64,000 bases of DNA. Source: an uncultured Clostridia bacterium. GTDB lineage: Bacteria; Bacillota; Clostridia; UBA1381; UMGS1253. A program made the translations under genes and the position numbers. Shown here in pieces: positions 1 through 7,403 of this stretch. Numbering within the stretch: position 1 is the first letter of the stretch; each line of letters begins with the position of its first letter. Below the pieces are notes generated by a model. It saw only the letters and a program-made list of their open reading frames with translations. It was not told the DNA's origin and ran no database searches. The stretch is taken from assembly GCA_934457145.1 (NCBI GenBank), contig CAKSHP010000007.1:12909-76908 (forward strand). Direction: 5' to 3'.

Positions 1-8
1 TTATTCAT
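1..8 (-). CDS. rplX: 50S ribosomal protein L24, first codons only
   Basis: Reading leftwards, an ATG at position 8 follows a good Shine-Dalgarno (GGAGG, about 10 nt upstream) and runs off the window after two codons and two bases. In the conserved S10/spc gene order rplX follows rplN, and Met-Asn fits, but only two residues are visible. The identification rests on position alone. Confidence 0.5.
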
Positions 9-23
9 TTTCTCGCCACCTCC

Positions 24-392
24 TTATAATACTTCAGGTGCCAATGATAAAATCTTCATGTACTCTTTATCACGAAGCTCTCTTGCAACAGGCCCGAATA
101 TACGAGTACCTCTGGGGTTCTTATCATCTCTGATTATAACAGCTGCGTTCTCGTCAAATCTAATGTGTGTACCGTCGTTACGTCTCACACCTTTAGAACT
201 TCTTACAACAACAGCCTTTACTACGTCACCTTTTTTTACAACACCGCCGGGTGTTGCCTTTTTAACGCTGGCAACTACTACATCGCCTATATTTGCAAAC
301 TTCTTGCCGCTGCCGCCCAAAACTCTGATGCACATAATTTCTTTTGCACCTGTATTATCGGCAACCTTCAATCTTGTTTGTGGTTGTATCAC
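24..392 (-). CDS. rplN: 50S ribosomal protein L14
   Basis: L14 binds 23S rRNA in the large subunit and helps form an intersubunit bridge. The 122-residue product is the normal family length and begins with the typical MIQPQTRLKVADNTGA, followed by the conserved GGVVKKGD and RGTRIFGPVARELR segments. It is the last complete gene of the S10 operon in the window, 33 nt downstream of rpsQ, with a Shine-Dalgarno (GGAGGAAG) before the ATG. Nothing unusual. Confidence 0.98.
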   Translation of the reverse strand: MIQPQTRLKVADNTGAKEIMCIRVLGGSGKKFANIGDVVVASVKKATPGGVVKKGDVVKAVVVRSSKGVRRNDGTHIRFDENAAVIIRDDKNPRGTRIFGPVARELRDKEYMKILSLAPEVL

Positions 393-425
393 GAAAACTT
401 CCTCCTTCCTGTGAAAAAAATCTCA

Positions 426-686
426 TTACTGAGCCTTCTCAACAATCGTTACCAATCTCCAATGTTTTTCTTTGGAGAGCGGTCTTGTTTCCATTACCTG
501 TACTTTATCGCCTATTGCACATTCGTTATGTTCATCATGAGCCTTAAGCTTATAAGTTTTCTTTACAATCTTACCGTAAAGAGGGTGTTTAACATTATAT
601 TTAATAGCAACAACAATTGTCTTGTCCATCTTATTGCTGACAACCGTGCCTATTCTGACTTTTCTCTGATTTCTTACCTCTGCCAC
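426..686 (-). CDS. rpsQ: 30S ribosomal protein S17
   Basis: S17 is a primary 16S rRNA-binding protein of the small subunit. The 86-residue product shows the family pattern: basic N-terminus, VSNKMDKTIVV, the KTYKLKAHDE segment and the VQVMETRPLSKEKHWR signature. It sits between rpmC and rplN in the standard order and is preceded by a strong AAAGGAGG. Confidence 0.98.
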   Translation of the reverse strand: MAEVRNQRKVRIGTVVSNKMDKTIVVAIKYNVKHPLYGKIVKKTYKLKAHDEHNECAIGDKVQVMETRPLSKEKHWRLVTIVEKAQ

Positions 687-728
687 AGTTATTTCCTCCT
701 TTCACACTATAAAACAATGCTAAAAAAA

Positions 729-920
729 CTAATTGAGTTCTCTTTCGCGGATAATAGTCATAACCCTTGCGATGCTCTTTTTAACATCTGCAATTCTAAC
801 GGGATTTTCTAACTGGTTTGTAGCATTCTGAAATCTTAAGTTGAAAAGCTCTGCTTTAAGCTCACCCAATTTAAGATTCAATTCTTCGTTTGTTAAATCT
901 CTAATCTCATTTGCTTTCAT
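729..920 (-). CDS. rpmC: 50S ribosomal protein L29
   Basis: L29 lies near the polypeptide exit tunnel. The product is 63 residues, a normal length, with the helical hairpin sequence LTNEELNLKLGELKAELFNLRFQ and a C-terminal VKKSIARVMTIIRER. Its ATG overlaps the last codons of rplP by 14 nt, the usual translationally coupled arrangement in Firmicutes. Confidence 0.97.
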   Translation of the reverse strand: MKANEIRDLTNEELNLKLGELKAELFNLRFQNATNQLENPVRIADVKKSIARVMTIIRERELN

Positions 921-1344
921 TTGCAGACGCCTCCTCTTCCTCGCGCTTTACAAACTTACACTTGATAGGAAGTTTGTGCATAGCAAGACGCATAGCCTCG
1001 CGCGCAATTTCTTCTGTTACGCCGTCGATTTCAAATAAAACTCTGCCCGGCTTAACAACAGCTACCCAATACTCGGGAGAACCTTTACCGCTACCCATAC
1101 GTGTCTCGGCAGGTTTCTCTGTTACAGGCTTATCAGGGAAAATCTTTATCCAAACCTGACCGCCTCTTTTTGTGTATCTTGTCATGGCAATACGGGCTGC
1201 TTCTATCTGGTTTGCTGTAATCCAAGCGGGTTCAAGTGCCTGCAAGCCATACTGACCGTTGCTTACAAAGTTACCGCGTGTAGCTTTACCTTTCATTCTG
1301 CCGCGCATTACTCTTCTGTATTTAACTCTTTTAGGTAATAACAT
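907..1344 (-). CDS. rplP: 50S ribosomal protein L16
   Basis: L16 binds 23S rRNA close to the peptidyl-transferase centre and A-site tRNA. The 145-residue product starts MLLPKRVKYRRVMRGRMKG and contains the family signatures RYTKRGGQVWIKIFPDKPVT and RMGSGKGSPEYWVA. The start lies 2 nt after the rpsC stop codon. A short acidic tail (EEEEASANESK) follows the conserved core. Confidence 0.98.
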   Translation of the reverse strand: MLLPKRVKYRRVMRGRMKGKATRGNFVSNGQYGLQALEPAWITANQIEAARIAMTRYTKRGGQVWIKIFPDKPVTEKPAETRMGSGKGSPEYWVAVVKPGRVLFEIDGVTEEIAREAMRLAMHKLPIKCKFVKREEEEASANESK

Positions 1345-1346
1345 TA

Positions 1347-2015
1347 TTATTTGCCTCCTTCCGCTCTTTTCGCTCTCTTATTTTCCGGAAGAATTTCACC
1401 TTTATATATCCAAACCTTAACACCGATTTTACCGTATGTTGTGTTTGCTTCAGCAAAACCATAATCAATATCGGCTCTCAAGGTCTGCAGCGGAATTGTG
1501 CCCTCGTGATAATGTTCGGTTCTTGCAATTTCTGCACCGCCCAAACGTCCGGAAACAGCAGTCTTAATACCCTTTGCTCCCATTTTCATGGATCTGCCCA
1601 TGCACTGTTTCATTGCACGTCTGAAAGAAATACGTCTTTCGAGCTGCGATGCAATATTTTCAGCAACCAATACAGCGTCCATATCAGGAACCTTAATCTC
1701 AACAATATTAACATTAATATCTTTCTTGCCTGTCAATTTGATAAGCTTTGCTTTAAGCTTTTCAATCTCAGCGCCGCCTCTTCCGATAATAATACCGGGC
1801 TTAGCCGCATAAATATTAACAATAATCTTGTTATTTTTTCTTTCGATTTCGAACTTCGAAACACCGGCTTCGTAAAGCTCTTTTTTCAAAAACTTTCTTA
1901 TTTTATAGTCTTCAACCAATGTGTCGCCGAAAACATTGTCTTTGGCAAACCATTTTGAATCCCAATCTTTAATAATACCAACTCTGAGTCCATGTGGATT
2001 AACTTTCTGTCCCAT
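1347..2015 (-). CDS. rpsC: 30S ribosomal protein S3
   Basis: S3 forms part of the mRNA entry channel of the small subunit. The 222-residue product begins MGQKVNPHGLRVGIIKDWDS, carries a KH RNA-binding domain with the GXXG-type loop in PGIIIGRGGAEIEKLK (around residue 75), and the C-terminal domain with GRLGGAEIARTEHYHEGTIP and YGKIGVKVWIYKGE. Length and order are normal. The Shine-Dalgarno is GAGAGGAGG. Confidence 0.98.
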   Translation of the reverse strand: MGQKVNPHGLRVGIIKDWDSKWFAKDNVFGDTLVEDYKIRKFLKKELYEAGVSKFEIERKNNKIIVNIYAAKPGIIIGRGGAEIEKLKAKLIKLTGKKDINVNIVEIKVPDMDAVLVAENIASQLERRISFRRAMKQCMGRSMKMGAKGIKTAVSGRLGGAEIARTEHYHEGTIPLQTLRADIDYGFAEANTTYGKIGVKVWIYKGEILPENKRAKRAEGGK

Positions 2016-2030
2016 GAGTAACCTCCTCTC

Positions 2031-2366
2031 TTATTCCTTCTCTTTTACTACAACTGTAATATGACTTGTTCTCTTCATGATTCTAAACGCTCTGCCCTGT
2101 GCTCTGGGTCTGATTCTCTTAAGTGTAGGACCCTGATTTGCATAGGTCTCAGAAACGTATAGCTTGCTTTCATCCATGTTGAAATTGTTTTGTGCATTTG
2201 CAATTGCAGATGCAAGTAATTTTTCTACCAATATCGAAGCCGACTTGGGAGTATGCTTAAGTATAGCCATAGCTTCGCCGACCGGCTTATTTCTTATTAA
2301 ATCAAGTACGATTGCAACCTTGCGGTTTGAAATACGAGCGTACTTCAATATTGCTTTTGCTTCCAC
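2031..2366 (-). CDS. rplV: 50S ribosomal protein L22
   Basis: L22 lines the exit tunnel; its beta-hairpin loop is where macrolide-related mutations occur in other bacteria. The 111-residue product has the conserved ARISNRKVAIVLDLIRNKPV segment and the hairpin region GPTLKRIRPRAQGRAFRIMKRTSHITVVV. It lies 15 nt upstream of rpsC and 40 nt downstream of rpsS. Confidence 0.98.
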   Translation of the reverse strand: MEAKAILKYARISNRKVAIVLDLIRNKPVGEAMAILKHTPKSASILVEKLLASAIANAQNNFNMDESKLYVSETYANQGPTLKRIRPRAQGRAFRIMKRTSHITVVVKEKE

Positions 2367-2406
2367 TATTTGTTTCCTCCTTTCATCTGATGACGAAAAA
2401 ACTCAA

Positions 2407-2679
2407 TTACTTCGACGATTTAGCGCCTGCATGACCTTTGTAGGTTCTTGTAGGAGCAAATTCGCCAAGCTTATGACCTACCATATCCTCACTAATGAAT
2501 ACCGGCACATGCTTTCTGCCATCATGAACTGCTATTGTATGACCAACCATTTCAGGGAATATAGTTGATGATCTTGACCATGTCTTTACTACGTTTTTCG
2601 TATTAGCCTCATTCATTGCAACGATTCTTTTCATTAATCTTTCTTCAACGTAAGGGCCTTTTTTAATGGATCTTCCCAT
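2407..2679 (-). CDS. rpsS: 30S ribosomal protein S19
   Basis: S19 is a head protein of the small subunit that contacts S13 and the A-site finger. The 90-residue product begins MGRSIKKGPYVEERLMKRI and includes the family signatures TWSRSSTIFPEMVGHTIAVHDG and LGEFAPTRTYKGH. Normal length and position between rplB and rplV. Confidence 0.98.
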   Translation of the reverse strand: MGRSIKKGPYVEERLMKRIVAMNEANTKNVVKTWSRSSTIFPEMVGHTIAVHDGRKHVPVFISEDMVGHKLGEFAPTRTYKGHAGAKSSK

Positions 2680-2720
2680 TCGATTTCCTCCTTCCGGTCA
2701 ACATAAAACTTTATGCCAAA

Positions 2721-3551
2721 TTACTTTTCGTTTCTTCTCTTGATAATAAACTTATTGGACTTGTTCTTTTTAGATCTTGTCTTAAGACCAAGCGCCGGTT
2801 TACCCCAGGGTGTTACAGGAGAAGGTCTGCCTATAGGAGACTTACCCTCACCACCGCCGTGAGGATGGTCGCACGGGTTCATTACGCTACCGCGAACAGT
2901 AGGTCGCCAACCCATATGACGTTTTCTTCCGGCCTTACCGATTTTTATGTTTTCATAATCGAGGTTACCAACCTGACCGATTGTTGCCTTACAGTCAAGT
3001 CTTATCATTCTTACTTCACCGGAGGGCAAACGAACCTGCGCATATCCTCCGTCTTTAGCCATAAGCTGCGCTGCTACACCTGCACTTCTTACAAGCTGCG
3101 CACCTTTGCCGGGCCAAAGCTCAACATTGTGAATCATTGTACCAACCGGGATATCTGCAATAAACATTGAGTTTCCGGGTTTAATGTCAGCACCGTTGCC
3201 GTTTTGCAGCACATCGCCCACTTTTAAGCCGAGAGGAGCAATGATATATTTCTTCTCGCCGTCTTCGTACTGTACAAGGGCAATGTTTGCACTTCTGTTA
3301 GGATCGTATTCGATCGTCAAAACAGTAGCTGTGCCTTCTTTATCTCTTTTGAAGTCGATTACTCTGTATTTTCTGCGATTTCCGCCGCCGCGATGACGTA
3401 TGGTAATCTTGCCGTATGAATTTCTGCCTGCATTCTTTTTAATAGGTTCTAACAATGAACGCTCCGGAGTATTTGTCGTAATTTCTTCGAAAGCCGACAC
3501 TGTCATAAATCTTCTTGCAGGAGAAGTAGGATTATACTTTTTAATCGCCAT
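2721..3551 (-). CDS. rplB: 50S ribosomal protein L2
   Basis: L2 is needed for subunit association and peptidyl-transferase activity. The 276-residue product is full length and carries KKNAGRNSYGKITIRHRGGG near the N-terminus and the C-terminal PTVRGSVMNPCDHPHGGGEG motif, including the conserved histidine of that loop. It follows rplW with a 42-nt gap and its own Shine-Dalgarno. Confidence 0.98.
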   Translation of the reverse strand: MAIKKYNPTSPARRFMTVSAFEEITTNTPERSLLEPIKKNAGRNSYGKITIRHRGGGNRRKYRVIDFKRDKEGTATVLTIEYDPNRSANIALVQYEDGEKKYIIAPLGLKVGDVLQNGNGADIKPGNSMFIADIPVGTMIHNVELWPGKGAQLVRSAGVAAQLMAKDGGYAQVRLPSGEVRMIRLDCKATIGQVGNLDYENIKIGKAGRKRHMGWRPTVRGSVMNPCDHPHGGGEGKSPIGRPSPVTPWGKPALGLKTRSKKNKSNKFIIKRRNEK

Positions 3552-3593
3552 CCTAATTTCACTCCTTATCTGTTAAATATCAGTTTTTTCACT

Positions 3594-3887
3594 TTACGCA
3601 ATACCATCGAAAAATTCGATTGTTTTGCTGTCTTCCTTAAGCTTTACGATAGCCTTTTTATAGGAAGCGCGTCTTCCTTCGTTAGCGCCCATTCTCTTTT
3701 TCTTACCGTCCATATTGATGGTGGTAACTTTCATAACGCTTACTCCGAAAATTTCTTCGATTGCTTTTGCAATCTGAATTTTATTTGCACCTTTGGCAAC
3801 CTTGAAAGTGTACTTGCGGTCTGCCATCATATCCATCGAACGCTCTGTAACAACAGGCGCTATAATTATATCATGAGCAAATGTCAT
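3594..3887 (-). CDS. rplW: 50S ribosomal protein L23
   Basis: L23 sits at the exit tunnel and is the docking site for trigger factor and SRP. I place the start at the ATG at 3887, giving 97 residues beginning MTFAHDIIIAPVVTERSM: it has a GAGGAGG about 10 nt upstream, whereas an in-frame GTG at 3896 would sit right on that Shine-Dalgarno. The ATG overlaps the rplD stop codon (ATGA), so the two genes are probably translationally coupled. The conserved VTERS and KTTIN-like segments are present. Confidence 0.96.
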   Translation of the reverse strand: MTFAHDIIIAPVVTERSMDMMADRKYTFKVAKGANKIQIAKAIEEIFGVSVMKVTTINMDGKKKRMGANEGRRASYKKAIVKLKEDSKTIEFFDGIA

Positions 3888-4510
3888 AATGCGCACACCT
3901 CCTCAATTTTTTCAATAGCATCTTTTGCCACAATAAACTTTTTGTGGTTTAAAATATCATAAACATTAAGCTCTCCAACGTAGCTTGCGTCTGCATTTTT
4001 AATGTTTCGAATTGAGCAGTAAGCATTTTTATCGTTTTGTGCAGTTACAACCAACGCTTTTTCACTCACGCCGAGCGCAGCAAGCATTTTAACAGCAGCT
4101 GCGGTTTTAATCTCGTCAAACTTAAGATCTTCAACAACTATAATGTTGTCTTCTGCCGCTTTTGTTGTAAGAGCCATCTTCATAGCAAGCTTTTTAACCT
4201 TCTTATTCAAACGATAAGAATAGTCTCTGGGCTTCGGTGCAAAAACAACACCGCCGCCTGTCCACTGAGGAGCGCGAATGCTTCCCTGTCTTGCTCTGCC
4301 TGTACCTTTCTGTCTCCAGGGCTTAATGCCGCCACCGCGAACTTCCGTACGGGTAAGTGCACTCTGTGTGCCCTGTCTCTGATTGGCAAGGTAATTTACA
4401 ACCACGTCGTGGAGCACTGATTTATTTACTTCTACAGCGAATATTTCATCTTTAACTTCAATAGTTCCTTTTTTATCGCCGTTCATGTTGTATAAATTCA
4501 ATGTAGCCAT
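3884..4510 (-). CDS. rplD: 50S ribosomal protein L4
   Basis: L4 contributes to the exit tunnel. In gamma-proteobacteria it also represses its own operon; whether that holds here is unknown. The 208-residue product shows the extended-loop signature GGGIKPWRQKGTGRARQGS, followed by RAPQWTGGGVVFAPKPRDY, and a normal globular domain. Stop and next start overlap by 4 nt with rplW. Confidence 0.98.
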   Translation of the reverse strand: MATLNLYNMNGDKKGTIEVKDEIFAVEVNKSVLHDVVVNYLANQRQGTQSALTRTEVRGGGIKPWRQKGTGRARQGSIRAPQWTGGGVVFAPKPRDYSYRLNKKVKKLAMKMALTTKAAEDNIIVVEDLKFDEIKTAAAVKMLAALGVSEKALVVTAQNDKNAYCSIRNIKNADASYVGELNVYDILNHKKFIVAKDAIEKIEEVCAL

Positions 4511-4538
4511 TTACCTACATCCTCCTTTCTTCAAGCAT

Positions 4539-5168
4539 TTACGCCTTTACCGAATTTTTTATAACAATCAATCCGCCCTTTGCACCGGGAATACCGCCCT
4601 TTATGCAAATGAGATTGTTTTCTTTATCAACTTTAACTATTTCAAGGTTCTGAACCGTTACCTTGTCAACACCCATGTGTCCGGGAAGCTTCTTGCCCTT
4701 CATAACTTTTGAAGGATCCGAGCATGCGCCCATTGAACCGGAACCTCTGTGATAACCGGAGCCGTGTGCCTTAGGACCGATGTGCTGACCGTGTCTTTTT
4801 ATAGAACCGGCAAATCCTTTACCTTTTGAAATACCTGTTACGTCAATCTTGTCGCCTGCGGCAAATGTGTCTACTGCGATCTGATCGCCAACATTAAGAG
4901 CATTTACATCATCTAATCTAAACTCTCTTAAAAATCTCTTAATCGGAACGTCTGCCTTAGCAAAATGACCTTTCATAGGTTTGTTTGCAAGCTTTTCTTT
5001 TTTAGCAAGAAAACCAACCTGCACGGCGTCATAACCGTCTGTTTCAACAGTTTTCTTTTGAACAACAACGTTCGGTTCTGCGCTGATAACAGTTACCGGA
5101 ACAACTTTTCCGTCTTCCATGAAAATCTGCGTCATACCGATTTTTGTTCCCAAAATTGCTTTTTTCAT
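4539..5168 (-). CDS. rplC: 50S ribosomal protein L3
   Basis: L3 is an early assembly protein that reaches the peptidyl-transferase centre. The 209-residue product starts MKKAILGTKIGMTQIF and contains the family signature GFAGSIKRHGQHIGPKAHG and GSGYHRGSGSMGACSDPSKV. Normal length, second gene of the operon, 75 nt after rpsJ. Confidence 0.98.
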   Translation of the reverse strand: MKKAILGTKIGMTQIFMEDGKVVPVTVISAEPNVVVQKKTVETDGYDAVQVGFLAKKEKLANKPMKGHFAKADVPIKRFLREFRLDDVNALNVGDQIAVDTFAAGDKIDVTGISKGKGFAGSIKRHGQHIGPKAHGSGYHRGSGSMGACSDPSKVMKGKKLPGHMGVDKVTVQNLEIVKVDKENNLICIKGGIPGAKGGLIVIKNSVKA

Positions 5169-5243
5169 ATTCCTTTCGTCCTCCTTATAGGTTATTGGTT
5201 TGCAGTAAGGTCTGCAAACTTGACCCGCAACAGCAAATTACTG

Positions 5244-5555
5244 TTACAACTTAATCTCGATGTCAACGCCTGCCGGCAAATCGAGTTTTGTCAGAGCTTC
5301 TATTGTTTTCTGAGTGGGAACGAGCACATCGATTAATCTTTTGTGTGTTCTCATCTCAAACTGCTCTCTCGAATCCTTGTACTTATGAACTGCGCGAAGA
5401 ATTGTTACAACTTCTTTTTTTGTGGGAAGCGGGATAGGTCCCGACACCTTTGCGCCTGTTCTCTTGGCTGTTTCAACGATCTTCTCTGCCGACTGATCGA
5501 TTAAAGCATGATCGTAAGCCTTAAGTCTGATTCTGATTGTCTGAGTTGCTGCCAT
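5244..5555 (-). CDS. rpsJ: 30S ribosomal protein S10 (NusE)
   Basis: S10 is a small-subunit head protein and, as NusE, a transcription antitermination factor. The 103-residue product begins MAATQTIRIRLKAYDHALID and carries the SGPIPLPTKKEVVTILRAVH and REQFEMRTHKRLIDV signatures. It is the first gene of the operon, preceded by a strong AAGGAGG. The usual upstream str genes (rpsL, rpsG, fusA, tuf) are absent; the next gene is the divergent spoIIP. Confidence 0.98.
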   Translation of the reverse strand: MAATQTIRIRLKAYDHALIDQSAEKIVETAKRTGAKVSGPIPLPTKKEVVTILRAVHKYKDSREQFEMRTHKRLIDVLVPTQKTIEALTKLDLPAGVDIEIKL

Positions 5556-5868
5556 AAGTTTTACCTCCTTAAACGATTAAAATTTAGTTGTTCCATACGA
5601 CAGCACGCACTTTCTAATTTACACCCTGCCGGGTGTTTCCGTATCCCTTTAAATTAAAACCCAGATTTCCCGCCTGTCGGGCATAACCTGGGCAAAACAC
5701 GCACCAAAAGCGCAGCGCAGCATCGCTGAGCGCTCTTTTTCTCACAAGGGTGTATACTATTAGTGCAGCGTGACTTGTCGCCCGGTTTCAAGAATCGGAC
5801 ATTCTCCACAGAAAAACCAAACTTTACAGTCTGCAACCTCCTGTTTCATCGTATGCCTTGTCACAACG
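5556..5868 (-). promoter_or_regulatory. Structured 5' leader of the S10 operon
   Basis: About 310 nt lie between the predicted transcription start (near 5868) and the rpsJ ATG. The transcribed strand can form several hairpins. One is ACACCC-GGCA-GGGTGT (about 5621-5636). One is a two-part stem closed by CCCAG/CTGGG with an inner CCCG/CGGG (about 5660-5692). A third is a GC-rich stem of AGCG and CAGCG arms followed by TTTT (about 5707-5735), which resembles an attenuator. A leader this long and structured suggests regulation by a ribosomal protein, as known for S10 leaders elsewhere; that is inference. A 29-codon ORF at 5849-5760 has a weak AAGG site but no clear support as a gene. Confidence 0.6.
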
Positions 5869-5874
5869 CTATCT

Positions 5875-5903
5875 ATTATACCGCATTTTCCTATATAAAT
5901 CAA
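5875..5903 (-). promoter_or_regulatory. Sigma-A promoter of the S10 operon
   Basis: On the minus strand TTGATT (5898-5903), a 17-nt spacer and a perfect TATAAT (5875-5880) point toward rpsJ. It is the only good promoter between spoIIP and rpsJ on this strand. Confidence 0.85.
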
Positions 5904-5925
5904 GCTTTTTTGCAAAATTAGTTTG

Positions 5926-5967
5926 AAAATTTATATAAAATTTTTCACGAAATTTTATATAAATTTT
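5926..5967. repeat. 18-bp A/T-only inverted repeat upstream of the S10 promoter
   Basis: Two perfect 18-bp arms made only of A and T (5926-5943 and 5950-5967) flank the 6-nt loop TTCACG. It ends about 23 bp upstream of the -35 box. Possible roles are an UP-element-like activator of a strong promoter or an insulator between divergent genes. It lacks GC, so a terminator role is unlikely. Confidence 0.7.
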
Positions 5968-6088
5968 TGTATATTTTGCACAATGTGTTTTTTATCCGCT
6001 ACTGTTGTGTCTTATTGCTGTTTTTTGCTTATTTTTTATTTTGCTGCTAAAAACTAAACAGTAAACAGACTTTTTCGTCCTGTACTTT

Positions 6089-6117
6089 TCATATACCTCC
6101 GCTCTGCATCATATAAA
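6089..6117 (+). promoter_or_regulatory. Sigma-E-like promoter of spoIIP
   Basis: TCATATA (6089-6095), a 14-nt spacer and CATATAAA (6110-6117) match the mother-cell sigma-E pattern KMATATT-N14-CATACAAT at 6 of 7 and 6 of 8 positions with the right spacing. Bacillus spoIIP is a sigma-E gene. No convincing sigma-A promoter was seen for this gene. Confidence 0.5.
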
Positions 6118-6175
6118 TATAACTGTATAAGCCTCTCCTTATAAAACCATTTTCAAAAGAAAGCCGGTAAATTTT

Positions 6176-7321
6176 ATGAAGCAAAAAAAATTTCATGCAG
6201 TATTAATAAGTAAATCTTCAATTATAAAATTCTTTGCACTGATTCTTTGTATCGGCACAGCTGTGTATTTTTCAAAACACATTTCTCTGCCGCGCCTTAA
6301 CGAAAACAGTTTTTCAAAAATTGCAGACATTGCCCTTGACCTGTCGGTCCCACGCACTAAAAATCAAAAACTCGATTTAGAGTTTAACTTTTTTGCAAAA
6401 ACAGCAGTCCGCGCCGCCGGGCTTGAAATATTTTCGCCATACACTTCTTATGAAAACTATACAGATGCTCCATCTGCTCCGGACTCTCTGCCGTACACTC
6501 CTCTTGCCGACTCACCTTCACCGTCACCGAGCGCACCGCCTGTTACAGACAATTCAAATATAGTAGAAAAAACCTTTTCGGGAAAGTATGCCGCAGTTTC
6601 TGTAGATAACAAAACAAATTTCACCATAGACACCTCAGCCTTGTTAAACGCGCCCTTTTCAATAAAACAGCCCGGTTCGGACCCGCTTGTATTAATAGTA
6701 CATACTCACTCAACCGAAAGCTACACACCATCTCAAAATTATAACTACACCCCAACCTCAAACAGCCGTACCACCGATAAAAATTATAATATAATACGAG
6801 TCGGAGACGAATTTGAAAAAGGGCTTAGAGAAAACGGCATAAATGTTATCCATGACACCTCTTTAAACGACTATCCTTCCTACAACGGCTCTTACAAAAA
6901 AACTCTCGGCGTTATTGAAGATTATTTAAAAAAGTATCCGTCAATACAAATAGTATTGGATGTTCACCGCGACAGTATGACCGCCTCCGACGGAACCAAA
7001 TATAAAGTTTCAACCGAAATAGACGGCAAAAAGTGTGCGCAGCTTATGATAGTTGCCGGCACTTCTCAAGGCGGTCTGCCGCACCCCGACTGGCAGGAAA
7101 ATTTAAAACTTGCCTTAAAATTTCAAAGCAAGCTGAATTCCGATTATAACAAAATTGCCCGTCCGCTCTCTCTTCGCACGGAACGTTTTAACACCCATGC
7201 CACAAAAGGCTCAATGATTATCGAAGTCGGCACCGACGGCAACACGTTAGACGAAGCAATTTTATGCGCATCATATGCGTCAAAGTCAATTGCAGACGTT
7301 ATAAAATCTCAGATTAATTAA
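6176..7321 (+). CDS. spoIIP: Stage II sporulation protein P (SpoIIP)
   Basis: SpoIIP is a membrane-anchored amidase/endopeptidase that, with SpoIID and SpoIIM, thins septal peptidoglycan during engulfment. The 381-residue product has one N-terminal membrane segment (about residues 15-33), a low-complexity Ser/Pro linker (about 95-125) and a C-terminal SpoIIP domain from about 165. The likely metal and catalytic residues are visible: H176 and H178 with E181 in HTHSTESY, H264 in DVHRDS, H341 and E350 in EVGTDGN. It stands alone between the S10 operon and a terminator. spoIID lies at 53 kb in the same window. The Shine-Dalgarno is weak (GAAAGCCGG). Confidence 0.93.
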   Translation: MKQKKFHAVLISKSSIIKFFALILCIGTAVYFSKHISLPRLNENSFSKIADIALDLSVPRTKNQKLDLEFNFFAKTAVRAAGLEIFSPYTSYENYTDAPSAPDSLPYTPLADSPSPSPSAPPVTDNSNIVEKTFSGKYAAVSVDNKTNFTIDTSALLNAPFSIKQPGSDPLVLIVHTHSTESYTPSQNYNYTPTSNSRTTDKNYNIIRVGDEFEKGLRENGINVIHDTSLNDYPSYNGSYKKTLGVIEDYLKKYPSIQIVLDVHRDSMTASDGTKYKVSTEIDGKKCAQLMIVAGTSQGGLPHPDWQENLKLALKFQSKLNSDYNKIARPLSLRTERFNTHATKGSMIIEVGTDGNTLDEAILCASYASKSIADVIKSQIN

Positions 7322-7326
7322 AAATA

Positions 7327-7374
7327 AAAGGGCATATGCGGCAAACCGAAATCATTTTGCCGCAACGCCCTTTT
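7327..7374. terminator. Bidirectional terminator between spoIIP and the convergent gene
   Basis: AAAAGGGC and GCGGCAAA pair with TTTGCCGC and GCCCTTTT around a 10-nt loop, with A/T runs on both sides. It can serve spoIIP (+) and the 7404-8900 gene (-). Confidence 0.85.
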
Positions 7375-7403
7375 AAACAGTACAACTTTCTAAAAACTCA
7401 TTT

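Noticed and set aside
165..812. Long plus-strand ORF across rplN to rpmC
   Set aside because: It lies antisense to conserved ribosomal protein genes and has no family pattern; a shadow frame.
5760..5849. A 29-codon ORF in the S10 leader with a weak AAGG site
   Set aside because: It may be chance in structured RNA; the Shine-Dalgarno is weak and no leader-peptide pattern was seen, so it was noted under the leader and not called a gene.
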